This document shows positions 1 through 12,599 of a stretch of 64,000 nucleotides of DNA, piece after piece; position 1 is the first letter of the stretch, and every line of letters begins with the position of its first letter. The position numbers and the translations under genes are program-made. Origin of the DNA: Theocolax elegans (taxonomy: Eukaryota; Arthropoda; Insecta; Hymenoptera; Cerocephalidae); contig JANSJX010000008.1 in assembly GCA_026168455.1 (NCBI GenBank), forward strand, positions 2,081,001 to 2,145,000, written 5' to 3'. The notes under the pieces were generated by a model that worked only from the letters and a program-made list of their open reading frames with translations, searched no databases and had not been told where the DNA came from.

Positions 1-916
1 GCATACGATGTCTTGGTGAAGAAAGCACTTGGTGAAAAATACATTCGAATTGAATTGTGACTTGGGACTCCCTTCGTGGAGGTCCTATGTATATTTTTTA
101 AACGAGTTTTCTGATAGCGACAACATAGATTGATATGTAATAATATGCTTGAGAGAGTTTCTTTTGCGAGATGTAACCACACGAGTGATATGTTGTTTTT
201 TTGAGTTCTTTTTGTATTTGCCTTGAAAAGGGACGGCGAAAAAACGTCCGAAACGTCGGCAAAAATTTAACTTCTATTAACATCTATTAACAACTGTTGT
301 TCGTGACGATCAATAAAGATACTTTTTTACTAAATAATACAGTGTGTTTAAAAACTTAAAATATGTTTATAATCATTGTGAAAAAAATTATTAAATATTA
401 ACATTGAATAGTTCTTCATATATATAAGTATTATTTATGTGTTTGTTTATACTATCATTAACCTTGCTGTTTCTATAGTTGAAATGTTTATGTTAATAAT
501 TTCTTGTCGGATTGTATAATATATAGGGTAAATGTACCAATTAATGCAGATCTATAAGGACGCATATTCATGCGGTTTTCGGAAATATTCATGATATACT
601 AAAAAAAGTTAATGCACTTTCGAAATTCAGTACAATAAATGGACTACATTTAGTTACAAGATTATATTAAAAATTTCATCAATGCGAGTGGTTTCATGTA
701 TAGTACATATACGTGTACCTACATCTCTGTCCGAATAAATAGAACTTTACTATGAAAAAATTATAAATTAAATTTTATATTAAAAATTTTTAATTAAATT
801 TACAAAATATTGTTATTAGGAAAGGACTTCATGAAAAATGTTTTGACGTACACCTTAAAGGTGTGGTCGTGATTTATTTAAAACTAAACAACGTGATTAT
901 TCTATAACTTAATATA
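1..916. other. AT-rich stretch without a recognisable gene
   Basis: I see no gene here. Around 225-275 a small hairpin (GGACG / CGTCC) is followed by GAAACGTCGG and then AATAAA near 312. This layout recalls the 3' ends of some Penelope-like or other retroelements, but that is only a resemblance from memory. If the receptor gene starting at 10,155 (-) continues leftwards, this stretch is part of its first intron. Confidence 0.4.
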
Positions 917-1264
917 TCGACGGCTGAGAGGTAGAAGGTGCTATCTCGAAGGCATTTTATTTTCTTGAATTTTGTAGTGGTAGCCCAACGACATTTTAAT
1001 ATGCTTTATTTTCAAATTGAAAATACCTTTCGAAATCAGAATAAAAATCGCAAATAACTGGAGATGTACGTATAGAATAATCTTGTCAATTTCCTGATAT
1101 TTGTAATTTTTCCCCAGGTTCGAAAGATATTTTCATTTTAAAAATAAACCATATTAAAATGTTGCAGGGCTACCACTACAAAATTTAAAAAAATAAAATG
1201 CCTCCGAGATAGCACTTTCGTTAACCCGGCTGTGAGATAGCACCTATTACCTCTCAGCCGTCGA
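917..1264. repeat. MITE with about 75-bp terminal inverted repeats
   Basis: The left end (TCGACGGCTGAGAGGTA, then GGTGCTATCTC and GGCATTTTATTTT) is repeated in reverse complement at the right end (TACCTCTCAGCCGTCGA). The match runs inwards through TTTTGTAGTGGTAGCCC. The arms enclose about 190 bp of AT-rich sequence without an ORF. No clear target-site duplication can be called. It is a non-autonomous DNA transposon of unknown family. Confidence 0.75.
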
Positions 1265-1469
1265 TGTAATAATAGATTGATTAATAAAGGCATATATAAG
1301 AATCTTTGAAATAAATATGAAAATGCTACTTAAACCGAATGCGTGTCGTCCAAGTTTACTTACATAAAAAAGAATAAAACGGATATATTTATCTATTAAA
1401 CTATGTGCAAAAGAAAATAAACTGAAAGGAAAAAAAAGAAAAAGAAAATTAGCTAGCTATTACGTATTA

Positions 1470-1758
1470 CAATCGCGTTTCGTGGAGCGTGTCGACTCTA
1501 CAAAACGTAGTCCTGTTCGGTCGTAGAGTCTCGTCAAAGCCGAGACGGTCCAGCGGATTACTCGCACTGGCCGGCTGTACACGCGTTCGACAAGAGGAAG
1601 CGCCGAGGCAATACAGAGTAGGACTCTGCGTGGCTGTGCGTGCGCTAGGAGGATCCTTGCCAACCTCTGTCCTCGCCTCACTCGACTGTCTAAGCAAAAA
1701 TCGTCTCCACACTGCAAACGGCACAGAAAAAGTGCGTACTCTGTGGGGCTTTGTGATA
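1470..1758. other. GC-rich unique island, possible promoter or 5' exon
   Basis: This island is far richer in G, C and CpG than its surroundings. It is open on both strands for about 100 codons, but none of the translations resembles a known family and none has convincing splice borders. A CpG-rich promoter or non-coding first exon, or a transposon fragment, are all possible. Confidence 0.3.
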
Positions 1759-2142
1759 GTGAATATATATCGACCAAGTCATAGAGATGAAAAAAGTATT
1801 TTGGTTAAATAAATAAAGGAAATTGTGGGAAATGAGGACATCATTTCGCTTTTGCAGACTATTATCTATCACTGTGTGACAATTTCGAACAAAAATAATG
1901 TTGCGTTAAAAAATAGTATTATTGGAAGCAAACTTGACTGTTTCTCTGCTTCGAATGTTGCGAATCTGGTAAATTTCCTTCCAATGCTATTTTTTAACGC
2001 AACATTATTTTTTTTTAAATTTCACACAGTGATGGATAATAGTCAACGGAAGCGTAATGATGTCTTTATTTTGCACATTTTGCTTTATTTATTTAACCAG
2101 AATCATTTTTCATCTCTTTCGACTCGGTCGGTAAATATTGAC
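1759..2142. repeat. Foldback (palindromic) element, about 380 bp
   Basis: The left arm, starting GTGAATATATATCGACCAAG, is matched in reverse complement by the right arm ending at 2142 (GGTCGGTAAATATTGAC). Matching blocks include the pair AATGTTGCGTTAAAAAATAG / CTATTTTTTAACGCAACATT. The spacer near 1930-1975 is unpaired. Short ORFs across it are by-products of the palindrome. Confidence 0.75.
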
Positions 2143-3179
2143 TATTACATCCCCTTTTAAGTAAACATATGTAGATACGCATGCGTATACGTCACTTTCG
2201 TTATTAAGATTTGGTATTTACAAAAATACTTATAAAAGCTCAAGATCCAAATGTTAATTGTTTATTGATAAAAGTACGTATACGTGTATATGAAAATATT
2301 ATCATGAATTGGAATAAATGTATGATCGCAGTAACGTGGATACACATTTTTATTCACTTGTTCACAGTAATATTGTACATCTTCTATCTATATAAATGAA
2401 TATGTATCTGGATACCAAGAAAATTTTTTTAATATTTTACATATAAAAACAAATAATAATGTCAATTACATATTTTTTTTTATACTACTGTAAGTACTGT
2501 AAATCTTGAACCGCTAAGTTTAATTTCGATCCGCAGGAATTGGTATATACGCATTCATCGTATACTTCATAAAAAGTAATTACAAATTCAAATCGCACTT
2601 GTATATATATACCATTGCAATATCAAAGCTTGAAAAGTTTATAAATTCGCGTTTTAGTGTTGTACGCAACAAACTGAGAAGTTAAAGAAAATTATGAAAA
2701 GAGAGAAAAGTTGGAACTACGTCTAGAAACAATCTTATATTTACTCGAATAATACTTGCTGAAATTAGAACATTAAGTACAATTTTAATGTAAAAATATT
2801 TGGAAAAAAGTAAAATATTATTTCGTTTACTTGTATTGCATTATCTTATAAAACGTGATACATAAATATTGTTTGCATCTTTCACAAAAAGAACGAAATT
2901 ATAACAAAATATATAATATTTAAATAGTAAGTTTTTAAATTAAATCGATAGTTGCCTTTGAAAATATGATTTTAGGTCGAAATTTGTTTTTGTTTCGAAG
3001 GAAAGCCAATAAATGTAAGATATAAACATAATCAATTATTGCTACAATATCTATATATACGTCTATATTAATAATTCAATGTCGGATAAGACAATTTACA
3101 CGAAAAGGTTAAAGTAAAAAAAGAGAACCGCGTAAAATAACAGTATCCACCGTGTTTTAATTTCAAAAGAATCCTTCAA

Positions 3180-3720
3180 GTTTGCCTGAGCGGCAGTCAA
3201 ACATCCAAGATGCAATAACGCGCATTTCTCGCTCGCTCGCTCGCTACGGGCGGACAATTTAACGCGCGCTTCCCTACGTATACACACACACACACACCAA
3301 GGCTCGCGCCTCCAAGAAAATCTTTAACTCCTGCATCTCCCTCTCTCTCTCTCTCTGTTTCTCTTGGCCTTGTTATGTATTTTTTTTTGCGCTTCGTAAC
3401 GCGCAAAATTGTGTGTGTGTATATATATATAAGCAAGCGCAAGGAAGGCCTTAAAGTTTCGCGCGTAACTCGCAATCGCGTCGACATCTCGCGCGATGAA
3501 AAACTTTCTCAATCTCGTCCCGTCTCGCTTCTTACCTCTACTCGCGAGAACCTCCGAGAGCTTTTCTTGGGTTTTTTCTTACCGCTCTGGTTTTTCTCCT
3601 CGTTATACAGACCTTACCCTACTGCCACCCCCCTCCCCGCTCCGCGTCTAACCTTTTCTTCTGCGTTATTCTATGTGTATATAGAGGGAACCGTCTGATT
3701 CTCGATCATATGTACCCCCT
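3180..3720. other. CpG-rich and pyrimidine-rich island
   Basis: The composition changes abruptly here: a TCGC run near 3235, CA and CT microsatellites, and many CGCG words. Downstream (+) the strand is strongly pyrimidine-rich to about 3,660. It looks like a promoter with a 5' leader, but no start codon with a convincing reading frame or splice donor identifies a gene. Confidence 0.3.
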
Positions 3721-4260
3721 CCTATAGTCGCGCCTTTATTACGCATACTCGTTTTGTTACTGTATATTCTACATGTAATTATTCGAAAAATATTAACAAA
3801 TTTTGTTCTTTATATTAAAAATATAAATGTATAAACTACTGTATGTATAATATGTTGATTAATTTAAATTTTTCACGTGGGTATACGATGTATAATTGCG
3901 AACAAACGAAAATAAATAAAAAAGAATTATTAATTATTTTATGGCTTGCCTTATGTAGGCCCTATATAAAACGTGACCGTAAATAGATAATACGATCATT
4001 TTGAAGATGGCCATATAGGCGCCTCATACGAATAAAAAATTATTTTCGCAACATTAAGATCATGCGACAACTCCGTTACAATCCAAAGAGGGTCCTCATC
4101 CGATACCATTGTAGGTCCGTATCATATTTCTAAGGTACCATAGGCGGCCCAGATAAACGCCATAAGTTTATTTCCGATCGGAAAACACCACTGAGGAATG
4201 TATTTTCAACAAGTACTTTCTGGTCATTTAAGTGCAAAACAGCAAAATGTGAGATTTTTG

Positions 4261-4390
4261 GTTATTATAACTTTTGTTACGCCTAAGTAACGCATATAAA
4301 AATTTGTTTACATTTTCTAGGTTCAAAAAGGAGCTGTTCAGCAGAATATCAATAATTTTTAATTTTACATGGAATGCTCGATATATATAT
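4261..4390 (+). repeat. Dispersed repeat, partner at about 27,970-28,115
   Basis: The two copies share AAAAATTTGTTTACA, then CTAGGTTC, AAAAAGGA and the 20-mer AGAATATCAATAATTTTTAA. Each ends in a run of AT dinucleotides. The partner ends GCCCCATATATATA, like the termini of the foldback family at 43.3, 60.3 and 61.5 kb, so both may be decayed members of that family. Confidence 0.55.
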
Positions 4391-4919
4391 AAACTATATA
4401 CATAATATTATTTAAAACTGTTTAAACTTAAATCTTTGAATTAGAATCGTTAAATCGCATAGTATATGTAAAACATTAATATAATATACTGTAGTTATAA
4501 ACACCAGACCTATACGTACAGGTATAATATTCTACTTCTGGAGGATGTCTTATTGTTACGTTACGCGATAGATATCATTGATATATATATCGCTATAACT
4601 TTAGCAGCATTGTATATTTAGTTTAAGTAAATAAATAAAATATAATAAAAATAAATATTACACACAATTATTAAATATATATTAATTTTAATCCAAATCG
4701 TCAGTTTATTCTTAATACTGAATTTATTTAAATTTTAGGATTTTACAATAATGCATCCCTGTATATATTATAAACATACCGATAATATTTTATTTTCCCG
4801 AAGTAGTCCAATTGTAAAGAAATATATACTTTTTTGTGTACGTAAAATATTTATATTTTAAAGAAACTCAGTCAAAATAATACTATATTTTAGCTAATGT
4901 GTATAATAATGAAATATTC

Positions 4920-4955
<36 letters not shown>

Positions 4956-6497
4956 ACTCGAGCTATTATATTGTACTTAATGACTGGCCAATTTCTATTA
5001 TGTTATGCAATTATGAATGTAATATTCATTTGTGTGGTAAAATTGTGCACTATTTTCAGTAAATTAAAAAAAAACGATAAGTCACTCGCGGCTCCCGTTA
5101 GTTCACGCGATTACTTCCCTGTAAGTATTTATTAGTTAAATTGCTCTGTTGCGCATGTACTACACTTCTAATAAATCGTATTTTTTATAATAACTTTCCT
5201 AGCAACAAAATTAACCATTCCGATTGGTTGATTCATCAGTTTCTCCAATCTTCTTTTCCAATACATTTCATAATGTTTAAGTGACTAAAACGACTAGGAC
5301 CATTGCACACTCATGTGTAATGCTATTAGAATATATACCATTTCTTTGGTGAAAAATTGACAAAATATAAAATGTCTAGTTTTTCACTTATGTGTCGATT
5401 TATATTAAAATGTATCAATTAAAATAACAATCTTTGTAATTACATGCGTAAAAAGAGACTTTACACATTAATTTGAGAATGACGCGAAATAGCAATTATG
5501 GACTAAGAGGATTTGCTGTTCGTGTGTTCATTTAGCGTAAAATTCGATTTTAACCCCAAAAGTGACTAAAACGACTGTTATTTTTTTTTAATATATTTAT
5601 ATTTTACTTCACGAAGAAAAAAAATATAACTAACCTATAAATTATATAAACGCCTAAGAACTCTATTGAAGAATTTATAAAATATTTAAAAACATATGTA
5701 AGTATACATTAAATTCTATGGAAAGTTATCGGATATATCGAACAAACGTGATATTCAATATCAATACTATACAAAACACACTTTCGGACATAGGCTCTTT
5801 CGTTGAAAGCTCCACGTGGATTTAAAGAAAAAAAAATGTACTCAACTAATTACAAACTTAATTTTTCAATTTTATTATTTACAGTAAAGTGTCGTAAAGC
5901 ACGTATTACAACGTGACAACAAACTTTTAAATCCATTAAACGTTGCACAAATTTATGGTATACAATGTGCATTACCCGGTTGTATACCCATTTTGCATAT
6001 ACTTACACTACGAGTGACTTGTAAAATTAATAAAAATATTGCATTAATTATACGTAAAATAATATATCTTTTTTTTAATAGTATATCAAATAGCTCGTCC
6101 GATAAATGATAATTAACATTCTCACCTATCAAATTATTAATGCGAATATTAATTAATTACATAAATTATACATTAATATTTTGCGCTTACAATAATTTAT
6201 TATAATATTCTGTCAATTATTTTTGCTCCACATTTTAAAACTTTTGTAAATCTTTGCTTTTCAGCGATCTCACGATGTAAACTTAAAATTCATTTACTTG
6301 CTTCCCTCTTCTCTGTACTTTACTTTATCTTGTTTACCATCTACAGCTTTTCTTCCTTTTGCAAGCATTTTTTATTTCGTTCAAAAGGGAAAATATGGAT
6401 TATTTACGTAAACAAGAAAATTTATATTTTCCGTTATTTAAAGGCAATTTAAGAATAATAATACATAAAAGTCAGCTTTTGTGCTTTGTAGCATGTG

Positions 6498-6544
<47 letters not shown>

Positions 6545-8315
6545 CGAGCAACGTATAATAACTTAATGGAATAATGAAATATAAAAAGTGTGTATATAAT
6601 ATTTATAAAATATCAAAATAGTTTTGTATTTATTTATTATGTACTCGGATTTATAAATAAAGGATAACATTCGTCAATTCATTATTTATTTATATAATAC
6701 GCGTGTGTGTACGCATCAATTGAATGTACGAAAATAATACAAACTTTCGTTTCGTGTAATTAACAACAATAAATGTAATAAGTAATATATACGTGCACAC
6801 CGAATAGTAAGTATAAAAACTAAATATAATTTACTTTTTTTTCAGATAAGCTCAAAGAAGAAAATGTACTTGATACAGAAGAAGAAAAAGAAAAAAAGGA
6901 AAAGATGAAAATGTTGCAACTTTATTGTTATAGGATGTACATTCGAGAACGTAGGTATCTTTTTATATCAATTTAAAACACAAGATTCGTTAGCGCGGCA
7001 AGAGATATACGCTAATGTACGAATTTGTATGAGCGGAAAGAGGAATAATATTAGAGTTACTCGGCGGAACAGTTATACGTGCCAACTTTATTTGCCTAAC
7101 GATTTTCTCGGCAGGAAAATTAATGGGTTTCCTTTAATCGCTATACGTATCTTTCACTTTTTTGCGAGATTTTTTTTTTTTTTTTTTTTTGGTTCAATTG
7201 GATTTTAGATTAGTGTGCTTAGGCACAAATAAAAGAAAAACAGTTCTACGTGTGTAGTTTATATATTGTCTTACCGCGGTTTAACCAAGAAAGTTTACAC
7301 AATACTAACGTCAACCTCAGCGTCGGTAGAATTTTATTGTATTTACTTTTTTTGGAAGACGTAATTATTTATATACGATATTTGTTATTTAAGTATTTTA
7401 AACAAATATGGATACTTTTTTTGTCTTCGAATTTACAAAAATTCGTTGACACGTTACTTTGATGTCGAAGTATTTATTGAAATTAACGATGAGAAGTATT
7501 GAATTGCTAGAAAAATATATTTCACAATCATGTTTTTCACTTGGTATCTCGATACTTTTACCACTAATAAAAAGTTATGTTTATAAAATATTGTATCTTT
7601 TATTCACCTTTAATATCCGCTGTGCATAATTGACTAATAATGACGTAAAAAATCTTTGTTTCGCGTAAAGCGGACTATTTTCGTTAGGTCATAAAAAGTT
7701 CCTCTCATTGCGATTCCCTTCAAAACGCGTAATCTCGAACAAAAAATAATTCGAAAACACGAGGAAATAAATAAATAAATCATTGCATTGTGCCGAGGTA
7801 AAAATTAAATTTGTTAAATTACAGCACCAGCGAAAATAATAAATTAACCGTCATCGCAATTTCAATTTTTCAACGTGTAAAATATCTTGGAAATGCGATA
7901 TTCCTTCTTCGGGTCGAAAGTCGTCAAAAAGGTACACACACATATAAAACCTTCCCTCCACTCGAAATGAAAATTATACGCGTATAAAGCGTGAAATCTG
8001 AAACTGAATTTACTGAAACAAAAAGCGAAACCCAGTAAAACTGCGGGATATAACCCAGAAACAATTGTTTTCCGCATTGATTAAAAAAAATGATATTCAG
8101 CACGACAATATTTCGAAACTCTAAGTTAAAATGATCTTTCCCCGGTATAAACGCATACAACGATTCGAAAATTGTAAACAAATGACGGAATTTGCATGAC
8201 GAAATTAATGAAACATGCAAGATTCGAAAATGGGAAATCGCAAAATTACCATTTAAACACAAATAAACAATTAAAATTGTCAACGTAAAATGTTTTTCGC
8301 GCTGTTGAAAGAGAG

Positions 8316-8400
8316 AGAGAGAGGGAGATTGATTGATTGATAACTGACGTTTATTTGTGCTAAGGTTTACCAACCGTGAGGTACTTTACAAGAAATATTA
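8316..8400 (-). mobile_element. 3' end of a truncated non-LTR retrotransposon
   Basis: Read on the minus strand, unique sequence runs into AAATAAACGTCAGTTATCAA and then an (ATCA)n tail joined to a (CT)n run. An AATAAA-like signal followed by a short-repeat tail is the usual 3' end of LINE or SINE copies. No reverse transcriptase is present, so it would be heavily 5' truncated. Confidence 0.4.
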
Positions 8401-8505
8401 CAATATAGAACACAGTTTCAAATAAAAACATTACATTAAATAAATTAATTACATGACGCGCGTGGATAATTTGTCGCAGATCAATTATATATTACAATAT
8501 TGTAG

Positions 8506-8640
8506 AGAGGGAGAGAGAGAGATAGATAGATAAATCTTTATTGGGCTTATAGGGGTAGAAACCCTGTCAACACCTAATACATAAAATTGCGATATAACTT
8601 AATTATAATAAAATATAAATAACAAATTTGCGCAAAAAAA
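8506..8640 (-). mobile_element. Second truncated retrotransposon 3' end
   Basis: On the minus strand the sequence reads AAGCCCAATAAAGATTTATC followed by (ATCT)n and (CT)n. It has the same architecture and orientation as the tail 180 bp away, but different sequence. A third similar tail, TTAATAAATCTCTCTC, occurs on the minus strand at about 37,985-38,012. Confidence 0.4.
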
Positions 8641-8643
8641 GAA

Positions 8644-8680
<37 letters not shown>

Positions 8681-9029
8681 AGAAAGAGGGTGAACGAAAA
8701 GATTGTTCGATCAACATTTTACTTTTCAATTAAAAATTCTTTAGAGAAACTTTTCCGGACAAGCGCGCGAAATAAAATGTGTTTCTTCGGAAGTTTCTCT
8801 AACGACCGGGTCAACGGATTAAAAAGGTACTAGTATTTTCAATTCGTCGATTGAAATAAAAAAGTACTTCGAGGATATATACCTATATATATATATATAT
8901 ATATATAAACTCGTGCACTGCTTCGTAAATATTTCGACGTTTGCCAAGAATTTCGAGGATCAAAAGTCTCAGCGCATAAAAACCAAAAAAAAACTCAAAT
9001 TTTGGAGTACGTCTCGCAATGAAAGAATA

Positions 9030-9850
9030 GTACATTACGATACGAGTGCGCAAAGTAGGTTGTTCCCGCACGAGCGAAGCGAGTGCGAGATAACCTACGA
9101 GCGCACGAGTATCGTATACTATTTATCCTACTGAGTGCGCAAAGTTCGACACATTTGAGTAGAACCGCGTGGGCGGAGGGAAAGTTGGGGCGGGGGGGTT
9201 CGGGGGGGCGGAGCCCCCCCGCTTAAAAAAATGAAAAACCGTTAATTTAACATTTAAATTTAAATTTTGTTGATATTTCGTTTAAATACACTAATAAAAC
9301 GGACTCTGCAAATGATTTCGTATTTCTTGTACTACGCCACTTTTTGAACTCATTGTAAACTTTTGTATATTTTTGTTTAGAAATATTTAGCAACGTATTC
9401 AAAGCTATTTCTTTTGCTGCTTCAAGCTATTCCGGTGGCACATTATCGAACACATCGTCACTATCACTGTCGACCCCACTTACTGATGTCATCCTTATTC
9501 AGAACGTATAAATACGTATATATAGAGCCGCAAGTGAGACGTCAAAATTAAGATTGAAACTTTTAACTTTTTTATAAATATAAGATGTTGCTAAGTAACA
9601 AGACGTAAACAAATCGGCGTTCGAGTTACGTGCCCATATTCATACATATTGTATTGCGCCCAACTTCTTATACTTTCCTACGTGTTCAACCACTTTTCCG
9701 CACGCTTAACTACTTTCCCGCACGCTCAACTACTTTCCCGCACGCTCAATTATAGAAATTATAGCGTGTGGGAAAGTGGAACTTTGCGCACGCAAATGAG
9801 TGCGCAAACTCGAACTTTGCGCACGATAGTAGGAAAATATAGTAACGCAT
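9030..9850. mobile_element. Non-autonomous element with GTGCGCAAAGT boxes
   Basis: Both ends carry several copies of a box like GAGTGCGCAAAGT, direct on the left (9,047 and 9,135) and inverted on the right (ACTTTGCGCAC at about 9,780 and 9,815). An inner cluster of TTTCCCGCACGCTCAAC boxes lies at 9,695-9,750. A GC hairpin (GGGGGGGC-GGA-GCCCCCCC) lies at about 9,202-9,220. There is no transposase ORF. Exact borders and family are not determined. Confidence 0.5.
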
Positions 9851-10064
9851 TACAATATTTTCGCTAGACGATATAGTTAACTTTTGGAGAACCGTAATTT
9901 CGAAAGGTAGATATACCGCACTCGGAGAAAAACTGGTATACAAAAGAAATCATTGATTGATCATAGGCAAAGTGTCGACCACGGGGTGTGCCAATGCGTA
10001 TTAATTGGTTTCCCACCGCTTAAAACGATTGTAATAAATGATAAAAATGTAGGAGACGACTTAC

Positions 10065-10155
10065 CAATAGGAATTTTGTCGGGCGCAGCAGCTCCGAGGG
10101 CGAGGCAGATTAAGATGAGGCGAAGCATGATCCGAGAATGGCACCGAGTTCCCAT
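10065..10155 (-). CDS. First coding exon of a probable AMPA-type ionotropic glutamate receptor (partial gene)
   Basis: On the minus strand an ATG at 10,155 opens 30 codons plus one base, ending at a strong donor (ATTG|GTAAGT). The peptide starts MGTRCHSRI and continues into a signal-peptide-like segment (MLRLILICLALGAAA), then PDKIPIG. Met10 is an alternative start that puts the hydrophobic stretch at the N-terminus. In insect AMPA-class receptor subunits the mature extracellular domain begins with a short segment like EKIPIG or DKIPIG, after which the next exon continues the ligand-binding amino-terminal domain. That match, the signal peptide and the exon border are the basis of the call. 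These receptors are glutamate-gated cation channels at synapses. No second exon is recognisable between 1 and 10,064, so intron 1 exceeds 10 kb and the rest probably lies left of the window. Another secreted or membrane protein is possible. Confidence 0.55.
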
Positions 10156-10620
10156 GATATACACAAGTTTCGTTCGCGGCTTGGCCCGAGCCGCGAGTCT
10201 CATAATAATCGTCTCAGATTTAAAGAGCCGCCGCGACCGCAGTGAAAATCGGTAACCCGCACGCACACGACCGAGCTCACTCGGGCTCCGGCACAAACTG
10301 CCGTGGCGCTCTCTCCTCTCTTGGAGTCTCTCTCCGCGGCGCAACTACCCCTACCTATACCGATCGAGTCGAAAGAGGGAGAGAACGCCGGCAGCATCCA
10401 ACCCCTGGAACAGCCATCCCTACTCTCTCACCCCCTGTACCTCTCTACTGACTACTCTACCCTCTCTCGGCCTTCCCCTTCGCCCTCTCCGCCAACCCAC
10501 TCGACCACCACTACCACCAACCCCTTTCCTCTTCACCACTCTGAACCTCCTACATACTGTAACTCGCTATGCTTTCTTCCGTCCCGCTCTACTGCTTAAG
10601 GTTAACGTACTATTTCTTTT
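10156..10620 (-). promoter_or_regulatory. Leader and promoter region of the receptor gene
   Basis: Upstream of the ATG at 10,155 the sequence is GC-rich. On the + strand 10,400-10,600 is strongly CT-rich, i.e. GA-rich in the sense of transcription, as in many insect promoters with GAGA-type tracts. Several short ORFs on both strands are compositional. No TATA box or initiator can be fixed. Confidence 0.4.
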
Positions 10621-10867
10621 TTTATTATTATTATTTATTTATACATATATCACGAAACTACTACCCTACTAAAAAATTAACCCAGCTGAACTGTGCAGTC
10701 GGTAGACTACGATGACCAGTTGAACTGGCTAAGCGATATGTATATACGGTTTGCAAACTCGTTTATTCAGTTGTTCATGCACTAGCAGGATGCAATTCTT
10801 AAGATTAAAGTGCTCATGTATAATTAAGTATTTGTTTGAATAGTAACAGACCCCGATTTTCAATGAC

Positions 10868-11585
10868 TATTTTTCGCTACTGACAAGGAGAATCCATACC
10901 CTTTGGGAAACGGATCCTTACCAAACTGTAGGATATGATTTATACTATAAAAATATCAAGAAATTCGAAGCTACAAACTCTAACGCTTTTGTTTTACAAT
11001 ACATATAAGCAAGTAATGAAAATTTTCGCAAAAAATATTCTTAACTTTGATTGCTTATAACTCAGAAACAAGTCCAGATGTACATTCAAACCAAATTTTA
11101 AACTATTTATAACTGAGATTGAACAAATATGTTTTGAAAACAAAAAAGGTCAAATATCTTGATTTGATGAATAGTTATCAAAGAAATAAGAATTAGACGA
11201 AATTTTGGCCTTAAAATATCATCAAATTTTAATGTTAAATTTTTGTAAAAATTTCGTTAAAATTCTTATTTCTTTCATAATATTTAGCCAAATCAAGATA
11301 TTTGACCTTTTTTCAGAATGTATCTACTCAATCTCAGGTTTCTTTATAAATTTGGTTTTAATGCATATGTTTACTTGTTTCCGAGTTATAAGCAATCAAA
11401 CTCAATGGTTTTTTCATCGAAATTTTTCGTTATTTGCTTATATGCATTGTAAAAAAGAGCGTTGGAGTCTGTAGCTCCGAATTTCTTCATATTTTTATAG
11501 TATACATCATATCCTACAGTTTGGTATGGATCCGTTTCCCCAGGGGTATGGACTCTCCTTGTGAGAATAGCGATGAAAATCTCCG
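10868..11585. repeat. Foldback element, about 720 bp
   Basis: Left-arm blocks (GACAAGGAGAATCCATACCC, AAACGGATCC, CAAACTGTAGGATATGATTT) recur in reverse complement on the right (AAATCATATCCTACAGTTTG is matched by ATCATATCCTACAGTTTGG near 11,508). The arms are about 340 bp with some 30 bp between them near 11,215. They have diverged noticeably, so the insertion is old. No coding capacity. Confidence 0.75.
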
Positions 11586-11639
11586 TTATGAAGAATCTAA
11601 TGAAAGATACCCTTAAATATACAGACACATTTTTATACT

Positions 11640-12599
11640 TATATATAATTACAAATCTGTAAATTATAAAAAATTAACATTTACATCAATAACTAAATTA
11701 ATTGTAAGCGTTACAATAAACTTGCTTATTCACCAATAACAATTCTTTATATTAATATACACTTCACTAATACAATAATGGCTAATTGTGTAGCTTTGTT
11801 AAATTATTAATATTTTTTGACTATTACGAAGTGCCATATAGTCAATACTCATCCTATCTACCTTGTCGGCAAACGCGATTATTGAGAATAAATTTCTACA
11901 TAAAACAGTATGTGATAAAATAAAAAAAAAGAAAAGAAAAGAAAAGAGTTGAGCCTTCGTACGTTGAGAAGAGTCTTATTGTTAGTACCAATATTGTGAA
12001 CCTATATCCTCAACAAGGTGAAAAGATTTTAAATTTTTGATAACACTTTTCATCTAATCGCAATAATATTTTCATCTGAAATTCAGCAAACACTTGAATT
12101 ATTTGACATTTGAATTTTCTCAGTTTCATTGGTTTTGTATTTATGTAAGTTTTTCTTTTTCACGGCAGTGTACAAAAGCAAGTTGATACTACACTGTAAT
12201 AGAATTGGTGAAATAAATCGTGGAATAAAAATTATTTTTTTTGCTAAAAATCTATCGGAAACACATTTTTAGACTACAAAAAGTAATTAGAAACTTATTT
12301 TATGCACTTTTTAATCGATTGGGTTGAAAAAAAACATGATTTTTTTGGGAGTCAAATTCCGAATAAGCTCCTTTTATTTATGCAAAAATAAATTAATATA
12401 TCTTTTATTATTGCTACAAAAATTATCGTAACGTAATATAAAAATTCACTGCCGAATTCAATGGCATGTATAGTCCCATCCAAATTAATGTATCATGCTA
12501 ATTGATTAGGAAAGTTATTTTATTAATAAAAACGATGCTCCAAAAAAATTTTTGAAGATTTTTATAATCATTTTTATAATTAATAATATCAACTAATTC
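11640..12599. other. AT-rich stretch, no gene seen
   Basis: Nothing coding or structured stands out. It may contain the 3' flank and terminal repeat of the hAT remnant that follows, but I could not locate a TIR. Confidence 0.4.

Larger units (their letters stand above)
2143..8290. other. Long AT-rich stretch, presumed intron or intergenic DNA
   Basis: I find no supportable exon. It holds simple repeats, including (TA)n at about 4,922-4,951 and 6,502-6,538 and poly-T at 7,170-7,190. A GC-rich island at 3.2-3.7 kb and one dispersed repeat at 4.26-4.39 kb are listed separately. The ORFs on either strand lack family resemblance and splice context. Confidence 0.5.

Noticed and set aside
7924..8373. 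149-codon minus-strand ORF
   Set aside because: No family resemblance, and it spans the (GA)n and retroelement-tail sequence. It is probably chance in AT-rich DNA.
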